Below are positions 38,274 through 47,590 of a DNA stretch of 57,166 nt, in pieces. The stretch comes from JBOGXF01 sp050694275 (GTDB lineage Bacteria; Actinomycetota; CADDZG01; WHSQ01). The notes under the pieces were generated by a model. It was not told where the DNA came from. It worked only from the letters and a program-made list of their open reading frames with translations, and did not search any database. The DNA lies in the NCBI GenBank assembly GCA_050694275.1, contig JBOGXF010000130.1, positions 1 through 57,166 on the forward strand. Direction: 5' to 3'. The position numbers and the translations under genes were made by a program. The stretch's first letter is position 1, and each line of letters starts with the position of its first letter.

Positions 38274-39893
38274 CTACCTAGCGCCGGCGCGTCTCATCGC
38301 GCCCCGGATGCGAGGCAATTCCTGAGCGCCCATCCTCGCCATGGCAAAGAGATAGAAGGCGCCGCCCGCACCGACGGTCACGATCAGGTTCAGCAACGCA
38401 CTCACCTTGGACGAGTCCGGAAGCACGTAACGGACCGTGGCCATGACCAGCGCCGCCCCTCCCCCCACGACCAGGGCGCGGGTCACGCTCGCCATCAGCG
38501 CCGTCGAGCCGACACGACTTCCACGCCTGCCGAGGTCGCGGTTCATCACGTACGCGCCGACGGCAAATGCAATTGAATGCGCGAGCGCCAGAGATGCTAC
38601 CGCCCACTCCTCGTTCACCGAAAAAAACAGAAGCGCACCGGACGCGCTCGCCAGGGCAATCGTTAACGCATTGATCAGAGTAGGGCGCTTCGTGTCGCCG
38701 AGGGCGTAGTAGGCGCGCGTCAGCACCAGAAACGCGGAGTAGGTCGGCAACCCCAGAGCGAACGCCGCCAGGACGCGGCCCACCAGAGCCGCGCCGGCAC
38801 CCGTCATCGCACCGTATTCGAGAGTCACCCGCGCTATCAGGGAGGCGGTCACGACCAGCGCCGCCCCCACCGGCACCAAGATGAACGCGAGCATGCCCAG
38901 CCCATCCCGCAACCGACCCATGAGAGCGTCTTCCTCGCCGCGAGCGACGTGTTCAGACATCGCGGGGAACAGCACGTGAAAGATCGGAGCCGCGAAGAGT
39001 GCGTGCGGAACGTAGAAGAACGTAAAGGCCCACTGATATGCCGCAACGCCCCCTTCCACCCGGTTGGCGAGCAGCAACACCACGATAAGGCCGGCCTGAT
39101 ATCCCCCGGCGTACCCGAGGGCCCAGACGCCGAGCCGCATTGCCTTCCTCACCGCCGGGTGAGATGGGTCAAAGCGGAATCTGAAGGTCCACCCGATGCG
39201 CCGGAGAGGGGGAATGAGGCATACCGTCATCGCCAGGACGCCGGCGGTCGTGCCGGCACCCAAGAGAATGGTCTCACCGGTCGTGATCCCCTCCACCGTA
39301 GGAGATCGATCCGACGTCGTCACTGCGTAGACGACGTAGACGATGATCACGACCACGTTGTTGAAGATCGGGGCGATGGCTGGCAGCGCGAAGCGTCTGT
39401 ATGCGTGCAGTGCCGCGGCCATGATCATTCCCACCCCGTAGAAGACGATCTGCGGGGCGAACAGTCTCAGAAAGCGCGTCCCGAGGATGATCTCTTCCTC
39501 CCGCAGGGTCTGATCGGAGACACCGATCGTCAAGACGCGCATGAGGACGGGCGCCGCCAACGCGACCAGCAACGCCAACGCGGTGAGGGCCACGAGCGCC
39601 ACCGACGTCAGGGCGTTCGCCGCCTTCCATCCCTGCTCGCGCTGCTCCTTGACCAGATAGTCGACGAAAGTCGGCACGAAGATCGAGGTGAGAACTCCCG
39701 CAGCTACGAGCTCGAACAAAACGTTGGGCGTGGTGTTAGCGGTCTGATAAGTGTTCGCCAAGAACGTGGTTCCCAGCGCCGCGGCGACGGCAACCACACG
39801 CAGGAAGCCCGTGATCCGCGACACGGCCGTCGCGGCGCTGATAAGTGCGGCCCCGCGAGCCAACGAGCCGTGCGCTTCCGTGTCGGGTCTCAT
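38274..39893 (-). CDS. murJ: Lipid II flippase MurJ family
   Basis: A 539-residue MOP-superfamily membrane protein with about 14 helices. It starts with a typical ALISAATAVSRITGFLRVVAVAAALG and has the conserved NTYQTANTTPNVLFEL and FVPTFV segments. MurJ flips lipid II for peptidoglycan synthesis. The position next to a GT4 and a WecA-like enzyme leaves open that it exports another lipid-linked glycan. No kinase-like or FHA C-terminal extension of the mycobacterial MviN type is present. Confidence 0.92.
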   Translation of the reverse strand: MRPDTEAHGSLARGAALISAATAVSRITGFLRVVAVAAALGTTFLANTYQTANTTPNVLFELVAAGVLTSIFVPTFVDYLVKEQREQGWKAANALTSVALVALTALALLVALAAPVLMRVLTIGVSDQTLREEEIILGTRFLRLFAPQIVFYGVGMIMAAALHAYRRFALPAIAPIFNNVVVIIVYVVYAVTTSDRSPTVEGITTGETILLGAGTTAGVLAMTVCLIPPLRRIGWTFRFRFDPSHPAVRKAMRLGVWALGYAGGYQAGLIVVLLLANRVEGGVAAYQWAFTFFYVPHALFAAPIFHVLFPAMSEHVARGEEDALMGRLRDGLGMLAFILVPVGAALVVTASLIARVTLEYGAMTGAGAALVGRVLAAFALGLPTYSAFLVLTRAYYALGDTKRPTLINALTIALASASGALLFFSVNEEWAVASLALAHSIAFAVGAYVMNRDLGRRGSRVGSTALMASVTRALVVGGGAALVMATVRYVLPDSSKVSALLNLIVTVGAGGAFYLFAMARMGAQELPRIRGAMRRAGAR

Positions 39894-39913
39894 CGGATTT
39901 GTGACTGTCCGGC

Positions 39914-40864
39914 TCAGAGTGGCGGGATCTCGGGGATGACTCGTGCCGCCCCGGGGCCCACTCCGTAATGCTCTACGGTCCCTTCCTCGACGAGATCGAG
40001 GCCCAGCACCGTGGCGATCCGGCCGGGCACCGTCTCGCCTTGATCGACCGTGGCCACGATATCGCGGGTGAGTCCGTCACTCCTTATCGCCGGGACCAAT
40101 CCCCAGGTCGAGTCCGAGGTCTCCGCGACCATCACGGGCGCGTTCCTCTCCGCGAGGCCCTGGCCCAGAGTCACTGCGACGCGGCTCGGCTCGTAAGCGG
40201 AGGGGTCGGCGTGCCCTCCCAGCACGAGGAACATCGCGCCTTCAGGGACCGGGGGCTCGTCCTCGGTCGTGTCGACCGACACGAATCCTGCCTCTGAGAG
40301 ATCGTCGAGCAGACTCTGCAGCCGGGGGTCCTCGACTTCGGGGCCGGGCTCCTGGGTGAGCTGACCCGGCGCGGCGGCGACGGAGGCGCGAGCCGCAAGC
40401 TCGGTTGCCGCCTCGTTACGCAGCTCGGCGGCATCGTCGTTCGAGGAGCGCAGCACGAGCGCGAGCTGATCGCGCTCTGCTTCTCCGCTGAGAACGAGTT
40501 TGTCTCTCAACTCGATCATGGACGCTACTTCGGCATCGGCTTCTTCGAGGGCATCCACCACACCGTCGACGAGCTCGTCCTCGGTCCCTTCGAACACGAA
40601 CAGCACGACTCTCTCGCCTTGGAGCACTGCATCGGTGAGCGGAGCCTGAACCTCGGCGGCGAAGTCTTGGAAGCCATCGAGCCGTCCATCCAGCTCGCCA
40701 ACCTGCTCTTGCAAGCCCTCATTCGTCTCCCGCACAGCTTGCACGTCCCTCTTGAGCTGGTTGACGAGATTGTCGCCCAGAGCCAGCGATCCCATGAGGA
40801 TCCCGATCCCGAGAGCGAGGAACACGCCGACGATCGATATCAGGTGGAAACGAAAATCGATCAC
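39914..40864 (-). CDS. SteB/MctB-like membrane-anchored protein
   Basis: A 316-residue protein with one N-terminal membrane helix (HLISIVGVFLALGIGILMGS), a coiled coil (about residues 35-70) and an extracytoplasmic alpha/beta domain. This is the family of Rv1698, called MctB (copper export) in M. tuberculosis and SteB (partner of SteA in cell separation) in Corynebacterium. GTG 40864 is chosen because it overlaps the steA stop (GTGA) and matches the usual family start; the frame to 40948 is read-through. The steA-steB pairing supports a role in septal peptidoglycan cleavage. Confidence 0.88.
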   Translation of the reverse strand: MIDFRFHLISIVGVFLALGIGILMGSLALGDNLVNQLKRDVQAVRETNEGLQEQVGELDGRLDGFQDFAAEVQAPLTDAVLQGERVVLFVFEGTEDELVDGVVDALEEADAEVASMIELRDKLVLSGEAERDQLALVLRSSNDDAAELRNEAATELAARASVAAAPGQLTQEPGPEVEDPRLQSLLDDLSEAGFVSVDTTEDEPPVPEGAMFLVLGGHADPSAYEPSRVAVTLGQGLAERNAPVMVAETSDSTWGLVPAIRSDGLTRDIVATVDQGETVPGRIATVLGLDLVEEGTVEHYGVGPGAARVIPEIPPL

Positions 40865-42048
40865 AAAGCCTGCCTTATCGAGAACCACAGACTTCGCAGC
40901 TTGACCCACAAGAGGTCGAGGTAGAGGCGCATCGGTTCGGACAGCCACACGATCGCAGCCATGGTCAGCAGCGCAGCGCCGATCAGCAGGAAGAGGTCCC
41001 GGCGTCTCAGCCGCAAGCGGTAGAGGCGGCTTAGGCCCTTGGCATCGAGGAGGATGGGCCCTACGCGCAGCCGCGTTAGGAAAGTCGACGCCATTCCCTT
41101 TCTTCCCTTGTCGAGAAACTCAACGAGGTTGGCGTGAGTGCCCACCGCAACGATGAGCTCTGCGCCGCGTTCGTACGCAAGAAGCATGGCGATGTCCTCC
41201 GACGTTCCGGAAGCCTCGAACAAGAGGTGATCGACCCCGAGCGCCTCAACCCGCTCCTGGCCGGGGGCCTTTCCCCCTGCGTACGCGTGCACGACGAGCT
41301 CTGCCCCGCACAACAGCGCCTCGCTCGTGACCGAGTCCATGTCGCCGATGATCATGTCGGGCCGCAGCCCGGCGTCGATCAGGGCATCGGCGCCACCATC
41401 CACACCGATGAGCACGGGCCGCACCTCTCGGATATAGGCGCGCAGGGCGGAGAGATCTTCCCGGTAGTGGTACCCGCGCACGACCACGAGGACGTGCCTG
41501 TGGTGAAAGTCGGTGTGAACCTCGGGTAGCCGGCTGGCCTCGAGAAGAACATCGCGTTCCTCCTTGATGTACTCGATGGTGTTCTCGGCAAAGCGCTCCA
41601 GCTCAGTTGCGATCGCCTGCTTCGTGCGATCGAGCGCCTCCTCTATCGAGCCGAGGTCGAGCACCTCACCGCGCGCTACCTCGCTCTTGTCGTCGGCGAC
41701 GACACGGTAGACGTGTCCCTTGTCGATGATTAGCTCCGTCCCGTCGGCGACGTCCATGATGCTCTCGCCGACCGCATCGATGACCGGGACTCCCGCGGAA
41801 CAGAGCAGCAGGGGGCCGAGGTTCGGATAACGACCCGATGTCGATCGGGACGCGTTCACCACCGCCGCTACCCGGCGCCGAATCAATCCTTCGGCCGACA
41901 CGCGATCGATGTCTTCGTGATCGATGACTGCGATCTCGCCGGGCTGGAGGCGGTTGAAAAGGTTCTTCGTGCGAGCGTCGACGCGGGCAATCCCCCAGAT
42001 TGCGCCGTCCGGTCGGACCCCGTTGGGGGCTTTGCGGCCGAACATCAC
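40861..42048 (-). CDS. steA: SteA-like septation protein
   Basis: A 395-residue protein like Rv1697. The central domain resembles thiamin pyrophosphokinase (IGVDGGADALIDAG and IIGDMDSV). The C-terminus carries one membrane helix (DLFLLIGAALLTMAAIVWL), placing the body in the cytoplasm. In Corynebacterium SteA works with SteB to control septal hydrolase activation; enzymatic activity is not known. It overlaps recN and steB by 4 bp each, as in the mycobacterial order recN-steA-steB. Confidence 0.9.
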   Translation of the reverse strand: MMFGRKAPNGVRPDGAIWGIARVDARTKNLFNRLQPGEIAVIDHEDIDRVSAEGLIRRRVAAVVNASRSTSGRYPNLGPLLLCSAGVPVIDAVGESIMDVADGTELIIDKGHVYRVVADDKSEVARGEVLDLGSIEEALDRTKQAIATELERFAENTIEYIKEERDVLLEASRLPEVHTDFHHRHVLVVVRGYHYREDLSALRAYIREVRPVLIGVDGGADALIDAGLRPDMIIGDMDSVTSEALLCGAELVVHAYAGGKAPGQERVEALGVDHLLFEASGTSEDIAMLLAYERGAELIVAVGTHANLVEFLDKGRKGMASTFLTRLRVGPILLDAKGLSRLYRLRLRRRDLFLLIGAALLTMAAIVWLSEPMRLYLDLLWVKLRSLWFSIRQAL

Positions 42049-43730
42049 CAGCCCCCACGCCCGGCGATCTCGAGAAGCTCCTGTGCGTGTTCCCGGGCGC
42101 GTTCCGATTCCGGTAGTCCCGCCATCATGCGGGACAGCTCGACCACCCTGTCCCCGGCTTCGACCGCTTCGACCGCCGCGCGCGTCCGCCCGCCCGAGGT
42201 CGCTTTCGTGACGCGATAGTGGGAGTCGGCAAACGCCGCCACCTGAGGAAGGTGGGTGACCACGATCACCTGGGCCCGAGATTGATCCGCGAGCCGAGCC
42301 AGCGCGCGTCCCACCTCTTGAGCCGCCAGTCCCCCAACGCCCGCGTCGACCTCGTCGAAGATCATCGTGGTGGCTGTAGTGCTCATCGTGGCGAGATGGA
42401 GAGCCAGCGCCAGCCGGGACAGTTCTCCTCCGGACGCAACTTTGCCGATCGGCTTGGCTCCTTCGCCCGGGTTCGCGGCAAACAGGAAACTCACTGTGTC
42501 GATCCCGCCCTCGTACAGATCCCTCTCTTCAATTGTGATGGTCAAGGTCGCTCCCTCGAGGGCGAGATCCCTCAGCAGTTCGTCGATCTTGGCCGAGAGC
42601 CGCGGCTCCGCGGCTCGGCGGAGCTCTCGGAGTTTGCCCGCGAGAGCTTGAGTCCGCCGCCGCCGCTCCGGAAGCTCGTCGAACAGGCGATCCCGATCCT
42701 CGTCGGCCAGGCGAAGCTCGTCGGCGCGCGTGCGGGCGCTCTCGAGATGGTCGAGAACCGCCTCCTCGTCTTCTCCGTACTTTCGGAACAGCCTGAGGAG
42801 CCCATCGAGGCGGGCGCGCGTCGCCTCGAGGGCATCCGAATCGGACTCCACCATCTGCCGCGCGAGCTCCCCGGAGACGTCCTCGATCTCGTGCAGGGCG
42901 TCGGTCACCCGCCTCTCGAGCGTCGTGATCGCGTCGTCGTCGACTCGCAGAGCCGCAAGCTCCGCCCGCGCCGCGCCGAGCATCTCTACCGCTCCACCAT
43001 CGGGCGAAAGAGCTTCCGAGGCTCGTCCCACCGTCTCGGCGATCGCCCCTGCGCGCTCGAGCCGCTCCGCGTCCGTCCGTAGCCGTTCGCTCTCCCCCAC
43101 CATCGGTGCAACAGCCGTGATCTCGTCGATCTCATGCGACAGCATGTCGAGTTCTCGGGCGCGCTCGCGGGCCGTCGATTCGACCTCGTCGATCCGGCGC
43201 GCGAGCCGTTCGACGTTTCGCACCTCCTCTGTCACCTCGGCCGCCAAAGCGACGACCTCGGGTCCGGCGAACGAGTCCAGCGCGGCGCGTTGCCAGGCCG
43301 GGTCCGAGATTCGTAGGTGCTCGTGCTGCCCCGCGATCTCCCCCAAGGTGGGCCCGATCTCGCCGAGCAGGGACACAGGGACCAGGTGCCCGTTCACCCG
43401 GGCCCGCCCGGCCTTTCCGTCCATCCGAACGCTGCGGCTCACGACGACCTCGGCCCCGGCCCCGCCGTCGTCGAGGATTCCGTGTCGGGCCAGAAGCTCC
43501 AACGCAGGATGGCCCGCCGGCAGCGCGAACCTCCCCTCGACCAGCGCCTCGGAGGCCCCCTTCCGCACCAGAGCCCGATCGGCACGCCCCCCCAGCAGCA
43601 GAGAGACGGCCGCCACGACGAGGGTCTTGCCGGCTCCGGTCTCGCCCGTGATCGAGACGCAGCCCGCGCCGAACGACAGCTCGGCACGCTCGATGACGCC
43701 GAGTCCCTCCACCGCCAGCTCAGTCAGCAT
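42045..43730 (-). CDS. recN: DNA repair protein RecN
   Basis: A 561-residue SMC-like ATPase for double-strand-break repair. Walker A is GETGAGKTLVV at the N-terminus, the C-terminal half has the ABC signature VASGGELSRLALAL and Walker B MIFDEVDAGVGG, with two coiled-coil arms between. The length is normal. ATG 43730 is the obvious start. It lies 30 bp after the nadK stop. The nadK-recN pairing is widespread in Gram-positive bacteria. Confidence 0.96.
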   Translation of the reverse strand: MLTELAVEGLGVIERAELSFGAGCVSITGETGAGKTLVVAAVSLLLGGRADRALVRKGASEALVEGRFALPAGHPALELLARHGILDDGGAGAEVVVSRSVRMDGKAGRARVNGHLVPVSLLGEIGPTLGEIAGQHEHLRISDPAWQRAALDSFAGPEVVALAAEVTEEVRNVERLARRIDEVESTARERARELDMLSHEIDEITAVAPMVGESERLRTDAERLERAGAIAETVGRASEALSPDGGAVEMLGAARAELAALRVDDDAITTLERRVTDALHEIEDVSGELARQMVESDSDALEATRARLDGLLRLFRKYGEDEEAVLDHLESARTRADELRLADEDRDRLFDELPERRRRTQALAGKLRELRRAAEPRLSAKIDELLRDLALEGATLTITIEERDLYEGGIDTVSFLFAANPGEGAKPIGKVASGGELSRLALALHLATMSTTATTMIFDEVDAGVGGLAAQEVGRALARLADQSRAQVIVVTHLPQVAAFADSHYRVTKATSGGRTRAAVEAVEAGDRVVELSRMMAGLPESERAREHAQELLEIAGRGGW

Positions 43731-43760
43731 GCGGCTAAATCCTAGTGGGCCGGGGTCGGC

Positions 43761-44552
43761 TCAACCGGGAAGGTCGAGCTTGATCCGCAGACGCTCCAGG
43801 AAACCCGGCCCGGACAGGCGTACCAGGCGAAGAGGTCGCTCGTGACGACCGACCCGCACCTGGGTGCCACTCGGGATCTCACACCCGGGACCCCCGTCGA
43901 GTGTGACGGAAGCTTTTTCATCCCGGCCTTCGAAGGTGATCTCGACCGTCTCGTCCGGCGCCAGCACGAAGGGCCGGGAGAAGATCATGTGCGCGCTCAC
44001 GGGAACGACGATCAAGCACTGCGCCCGCGGCGAAACGATAGGTCCTCCCGCACTCAACGAATACGCGGTCGAGCCGGTGGGAGTCGCGACGATGATGCCG
44101 TCCGCGTTGAACGCGGCGAGGCTCTCGCCCCCGATCTCGACCCTGAGGCGAACGAGGTGAGGCGACGTGCGCTCGACCAGCACCTCGTTGAGGCCCACGA
44201 AGCGCGCGACCTCTCGACCGCTACCGATCTCACACGCGACCATCATCCGGTCCTCGATGCGGTAATCCCCCGCGAGAATCCGCTCGAGCGCGCCCATTGC
44301 CTCATCGGCGTCGACCTCGGTGAGATAGCCGAGCATCCCGACGTTGACGCTGAGAAGGGGCGCGTCGGAGTCATGGGCCTGTTGGGCAGCCCTGAGGGTC
44401 GTCCCGTCGCCGCCCAACGACATCACGAGATCGGGGCGTTCGTCGGTTACCTCGATTCCCCGCTCGTCGAATGCGCGGGTCACGTCCTTTTCGAGCTCCA
44501 GCGCCCTGCTTTTCTGTTCGTGGGTGACGATGGCCACTCGTTCGATCTTCAT
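43761..44552 (-). CDS. nadK: NAD kinase
   Basis: A 263-residue kinase that makes NADP from NAD. The GGDGT motif lies in VMSLGGDGTTLRAA and the substrate-binding NADG in AAFNADGIIV; the glycine-rich TPTGSTAYSLSAGGP is intact. The start overlaps the tlyA stop by 4 bp. The tlyA-nadK-recN order is conserved in actinobacteria and Firmicutes. Confidence 0.96.
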   Translation of the reverse strand: MKIERVAIVTHEQKSRALELEKDVTRAFDERGIEVTDERPDLVMSLGGDGTTLRAAQQAHDSDAPLLSVNVGMLGYLTEVDADEAMGALERILAGDYRIEDRMMVACEIGSGREVARFVGLNEVLVERTSPHLVRLRVEIGGESLAAFNADGIIVATPTGSTAYSLSAGGPIVSPRAQCLIVVPVSAHMIFSRPFVLAPDETVEITFEGRDEKASVTLDGGPGCEIPSGTQVRVGRHERPLRLVRLSGPGFLERLRIKLDLPG

Positions 44553-45358
44553 GTGCTCACACTACTCACCGCACGCTCGATCGCCTCCCATTCGTCTGTC
44601 TCGGGGGCGGCGCGCTCGAACAGGCCAGCGCGTAGGTGAACGAAGAACTCTCGGTTTCCGGCCGGCCCCACGAGCGGGGATGCGACCGCGTCGACGAGTC
44701 CCAAGCCGCACGCGAACCCGGAATTCACCACACGCTCGATTGCGCCACGCCACTGCTCCGGGTCGCGCACGACACCCTTGGGGCCGACGTTCTCCTTGCC
44801 GATCTCGAACTGCGGTTTGACGAGCAAAACGAAGTCGGATTCGGGAGCAACCACGGCGACGACCGAGGGAAGCACTACGCTCAGCGAGATAAAGGAGACG
44901 TCGGCGACCGCTCCATCAGGCACCCACGGGAGGTCCGCCGGCCCCAGGTCGCGAGCGTTGAGGCGTTCCAGCACCGTCACGCGCGGATCCTCTCGCAGCG
45001 ACCAGTCGAGCTGTCCGTAGCCGACATCGAGAGCGACTACGGCCTCTGCCCCTCCCTTGAGGAGCCGGTCGGTGAACCCTCCCGTCGACGCGCCGACATC
45101 GAGCCATCGACGCCCCACGACCTCGATGTGGAAGGCATCCAGCGCGGCGTCAAGCTTGTCGCCGCCGCGCGACACGAAACGCGCCGGAGGGGCCGACAGC
45201 GCGACCGGAGCTTCGGGGCGGACGAGCGTTGCCGGTCGAGTGACGGGAATGCCGCGCACGGTGACCTTTCCGGCTTCGATCGCGCGGCGCGCCTCGGTCC
45301 TTGAGGTCACAAGCCCACGTCGCACCATCTCGGCATCGAGACGCTGCGGTTTGCCCAT
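44549..45358 (-). CDS. tlyA: 16S/23S rRNA 2'-O-methyltransferase TlyA
   Basis: A 269-residue TlyA-family protein with an S4 domain (about residues 5-60, RLDAEMVRRGLVTSRTEARR) and an FtsJ-like methyltransferase domain (RWLDVGASTGGFTDRLL as SAM-binding loop, then ALDVGYGQL). In mycobacteria TlyA methylates C1409 of 16S rRNA and C1920 of 23S rRNA and is needed for capreomycin sensitivity. The start is ATG 45358. A small gene lies 15 bp upstream. Confidence 0.93.
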   Translation of the reverse strand: MGKPQRLDAEMVRRGLVTSRTEARRAIEAGKVTVRGIPVTRPATLVRPEAPVALSAPPARFVSRGGDKLDAALDAFHIEVVGRRWLDVGASTGGFTDRLLKGGAEAVVALDVGYGQLDWSLREDPRVTVLERLNARDLGPADLPWVPDGAVADVSFISLSVVLPSVVAVVAPESDFVLLVKPQFEIGKENVGPKGVVRDPEQWRGAIERVVNSGFACGLGLVDAVASPLVGPAGNREFFVHLRAGLFERAAPETDEWEAIERAVSSVST

Positions 45359-45373
45359 GGCCAGAGGCTGTCG

Positions 45374-45532
45374 TCAGGCCCCGGAAGTCGAGTCCTCGAG
45401 CCCCTTCTCGAGCTCGCCGTAGAGGTCCTCGAGCGTCCGCAGCCGGATCTCGTCGTCGGCCTCCTGCGCCTGCTCGAGCCGGGCCTCGACGCTTTCCTTC
45501 CGGCTGGTGGCGTCCGCTTCTCGTTCTTCCAT
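45374..45532 (-). CDS. Small acidic protein, Rv1693-like position
   Basis: A 52-residue charged protein starting MEEREADATSRKES with a heptad-like helical middle. No domain is recognised. In M. tuberculosis a similarly small gene (Rv1693) precedes tlyA, so it is probably real. A longer frame starts at GTG 45559. Function unknown. Confidence 0.6.
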   Translation of the reverse strand: MEEREADATSRKESVEARLEQAQEADDEIRLRTLEDLYGELEKGLEDSTSGA

Positions 45533-45568
45533 GCCCCGATTAAACCCGACTCGGATCACGCCTCTGTG

Positions 45569-45931
45569 TCAATCTCCCTGATCGGACTTCGACGGCCGCC
45601 TGGAGGTTGTCTTCTTGCGGGGGGTTCGCGCGGTCGTCTTCTTCGATCCTTTTTCGAGTCGTGCGACCCGGCGGTCGAGGCGCTCGAGATCTCGCTGGGT
45701 CGCGACGCCCACGGCCTCGAGCTGCGCGCGGATCTCCGATCGCACGAACGCGACCAGCTCCTTTCGGCTGTTGCGCGACACTTCCATCAAGCTCTTGACC
45801 ATGCCTGCGGCGTTCTCCCTACGGACCTCGCCCTCCTTGACCCATCCCTTCACGATCTGCTCGGCGCGGTGGCGCGTCAGCTCCGCCACGCCCGATGTGA
45901 ACAGCGCCACCCTCCGTAACTCGTCCAGCAC
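45569..45931 (-). CDS. Phasin-like coiled-coil protein with lysine-rich tail
   Basis: A 120-residue protein. The first 90 residues are helical (ALFTSGVAELTRHRAEQIV and a coiled coil around QRDLERLDRRVARLEK) and the last 25 are rich in lysine, threonine and arginine. This resembles polyhydroxyalkanoate granule-associated or phasin-like proteins, whose basic tail can bind DNA. GTG 45931 has AGGAGG 6 nt upstream; the frame to 46729 is an antisense read-through over the rhomboid gene. The similarity is weak and no PHA genes are nearby, so the role is open. Confidence 0.65.
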   Translation of the reverse strand: MLDELRRVALFTSGVAELTRHRAEQIVKGWVKEGEVRRENAAGMVKSLMEVSRNSRKELVAFVRSEIRAQLEAVGVATQRDLERLDRRVARLEKGSKKTTARTPRKKTTSRRPSKSDQGD

Positions 45932-45942
45932 CTCACCCTCCT

Positions 45943-45970
45943 TTGGTTGGGTTTCCCAGGAACCTATACT
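45943..45970 (+). promoter_or_regulatory. Promoter for a leaderless rhomboid mRNA
   Basis: TTGGTT at 45943-45948 and TATACT at 45965-45970 with a 16-nt spacer. GTG 45977 follows 6 nt after the -10 box. Confidence 0.5.
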
Positions 45971-45976
45971 GCGGCG

Positions 45977-46768
45977 GTGCTGTCGCTCATCCCCATCTCC
46001 GATGTCAATCCGACACGCCGCTTCCCGATAGTCACCGTTACGCTGATCGCGGCCAATATCGCAGCGTTCTTCTACTCTCTGAACGCCAGCGGCGGACGGC
46101 TCACCCGCTACTTCTTCGAGCACGCCCCGGTCCCCTGCCAGCTCGCCAACGAGTGCCCCGGACAGCTTGGTTTCGGACCGGGGAACGTCATCGACGTACC
46201 GACGCGCGGCTTCGGCTCCTTCCTGGTCGCGGTGCTGGTGTCGACGTTTCTCCACGCGAACCTCTTGCACATCGCCGGCAACATGCTGTTCCTGTGGGTG
46301 TTCGGCAACAACGTCGAGGACTGGCTCGGGCGCGGCAAGTACGTCGCGTTCTACTTGGCGGGGGGAATCATCGCTGCGTTCGCCCACGTTGCGTGGTCGC
46401 TCGTGACCTCGCCCGCTCGAGCGATTTGCACGCAGGCCGACTTCGGTGCGTGCGTTCCGGCCGTAGGCGCGTCCGGTACCGTCGCCGCGGTCATGGGTGC
46501 GTACTTGGTGCTCTACCCGCGCGCCAGGGTCAACGTCCTCGTCCCCATCTTCTTCTTGCTCACGATGATCCAAATGTCCGCGTTCGCCGTGTTGGGCCTG
46601 TGGTTCGTCTACCAGTTCCTGATCGGCCTCCAAGAACTTGCCGGCCCGAGCGGGGTCGCGTGGACGGCGCACGTCGGGGGCTTCGTCTACGGCCTCGTGC
46701 TGATCTTCCTGCTCGGCGGTCGACCCCATCGCCGCCCGTCCAGATGGGTACCCCGATACCGTTATTGA
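45977..46768 (+). CDS. Rhomboid-family intramembrane serine protease
   Basis: A 263-residue membrane protease with six to seven helices. The nucleophile lies in VGASGTVAAVMG (GxSG) and the catalytic histidine in TAHVGGFVYGL; HANLLHIAGNMLFLWVFG is the conserved helix 2 segment with the two histidines and asparagine. The large first loop has cysteines (PCQLANECPG). GTG 45977 is chosen from the -10 box and the family N-terminus; TTG 45947 is upstream. The substrate is unknown. It is divergent from the phasin-like gene. Confidence 0.92.
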   Translation: MLSLIPISDVNPTRRFPIVTVTLIAANIAAFFYSLNASGGRLTRYFFEHAPVPCQLANECPGQLGFGPGNVIDVPTRGFGSFLVAVLVSTFLHANLLHIAGNMLFLWVFGNNVEDWLGRGKYVAFYLAGGIIAAFAHVAWSLVTSPARAICTQADFGACVPAVGASGTVAAVMGAYLVLYPRARVNVLVPIFFLLTMIQMSAFAVLGLWFVYQFLIGLQELAGPSGVAWTAHVGGFVYGLVLIFLLGGRPHRRPSRWVPRYRY

Positions 46769-46795
46769 CCGGAGCGGAGCCCGGCGCGCAGAGTC

Positions 46796-47581
46796 CTAGC
46801 GCGCGAGGTCGGCGAGACTTTCGATGACGAGGTCCGCGGGCGGATCGAGTGTCTCGACCTCTCCCCGGCCGGTCACCCCCGATAGCACGAGGATCGTCGT
46901 CCAGCCCCGCGCGGCCCCCCCGACGAGATCGGTCTCCGGCCGGTCCCCCACGATCGCGATGTGCTCGCAGCCCCCGAGTCGCCCGGCCGCCGCATCCATC
47001 ATGGGCGCATGGGGCTTCCCCATGACCTCGGCCGTGCGGCCGGATGCGACCTCTATTGACGCGAGGATCGCGCCCGCGCCCGGCCAGAGCTCGCCACCGG
47101 GAGCGGGAAACGAGGCGTCCTTGTTCGTGGCCACGAAGGCCGCTCCGGAACGGACCGCGAGCGCGGCCCGGCGCATCGCGTCGAAGTTGAAAGCCTGGTC
47201 CCAGCCCACAACGACGAGGTCGGCCGACCCGGCCGATGGGTCGTCATCGATAACGATCCCGACATCGGTGAGGGCCGCCCGCAAGCCTTGTCCGCCGACG
47301 ACGATCGCGTGCGCACCGGTCGCGCCGCGTTCGGCGAGGACCTCGGCGGTCACCACGCCGGAGGTCAGCACCTCGGGCGGGCTCGCCTTCACACCGAGTC
47401 CTGCGAGCTTCTCGACGTATTCATCGACGGTCAGGCGCGAATTGTTGGTGCAGAACACCAGCCGGAGGCCGGCTGTGCGCATGCGGTCGATCGCCTCGGC
47501 GGCGCCGGCAATGGGCTGGTCTCCGCGGTAGACGACGCCGTCGAGATCGCATACCAGACCGTCCATCCGCTCGACTATCAT
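46796..47581 (-). CDS. HAD-IIA phosphatase (NagD/Rv1692-like)
   Basis: A 261-residue haloacid-dehalogenase phosphatase. The nucleophile is in VCDLDGVVYRG, motif II in VFCTNNS, and the C-terminal motif is VGDRPETDLVGG. Rv1692, in the same synteny position, is a glycerol-3-phosphate phosphatase in M. tuberculosis; the same activity is plausible here. ATG 47581 or ATG 47566 may be the start; the frame to 47614 overlaps the divergent gene. Confidence 0.9.
   Translation of the reverse strand: MIVERMDGLVCDLDGVVYRGDQPIAGAAEAIDRMRTAGLRLVFCTNNSRLTVDEYVEKLAGLGVKASPPEVLTSGVVTAEVLAERGATGAHAIVVGGQGLRAALTDVGIVIDDDPSAGSADLVVVGWDQAFNFDAMRRAALAVRSGAAFVATNKDASFPAPGGELWPGAGAILASIEVASGRTAEVMGKPHAPMMDAAAGRLGGCEHIAIVGDRPETDLVGGAARGWTTILVLSGVTGRGEVETLDPPADLVIESLADLAR
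47576..47581 (+). promoter_or_regulatory. Candidate -10 box for DUF1015 gene
   Basis: TATCAT lies 9 nt before ATG 47591 in a 9-bp divergent gap, so the transcript would be almost leaderless and would overlap the HAD gene start. Confidence 0.3.
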
Positions 47582-47590
47582 CGCCGCCCG

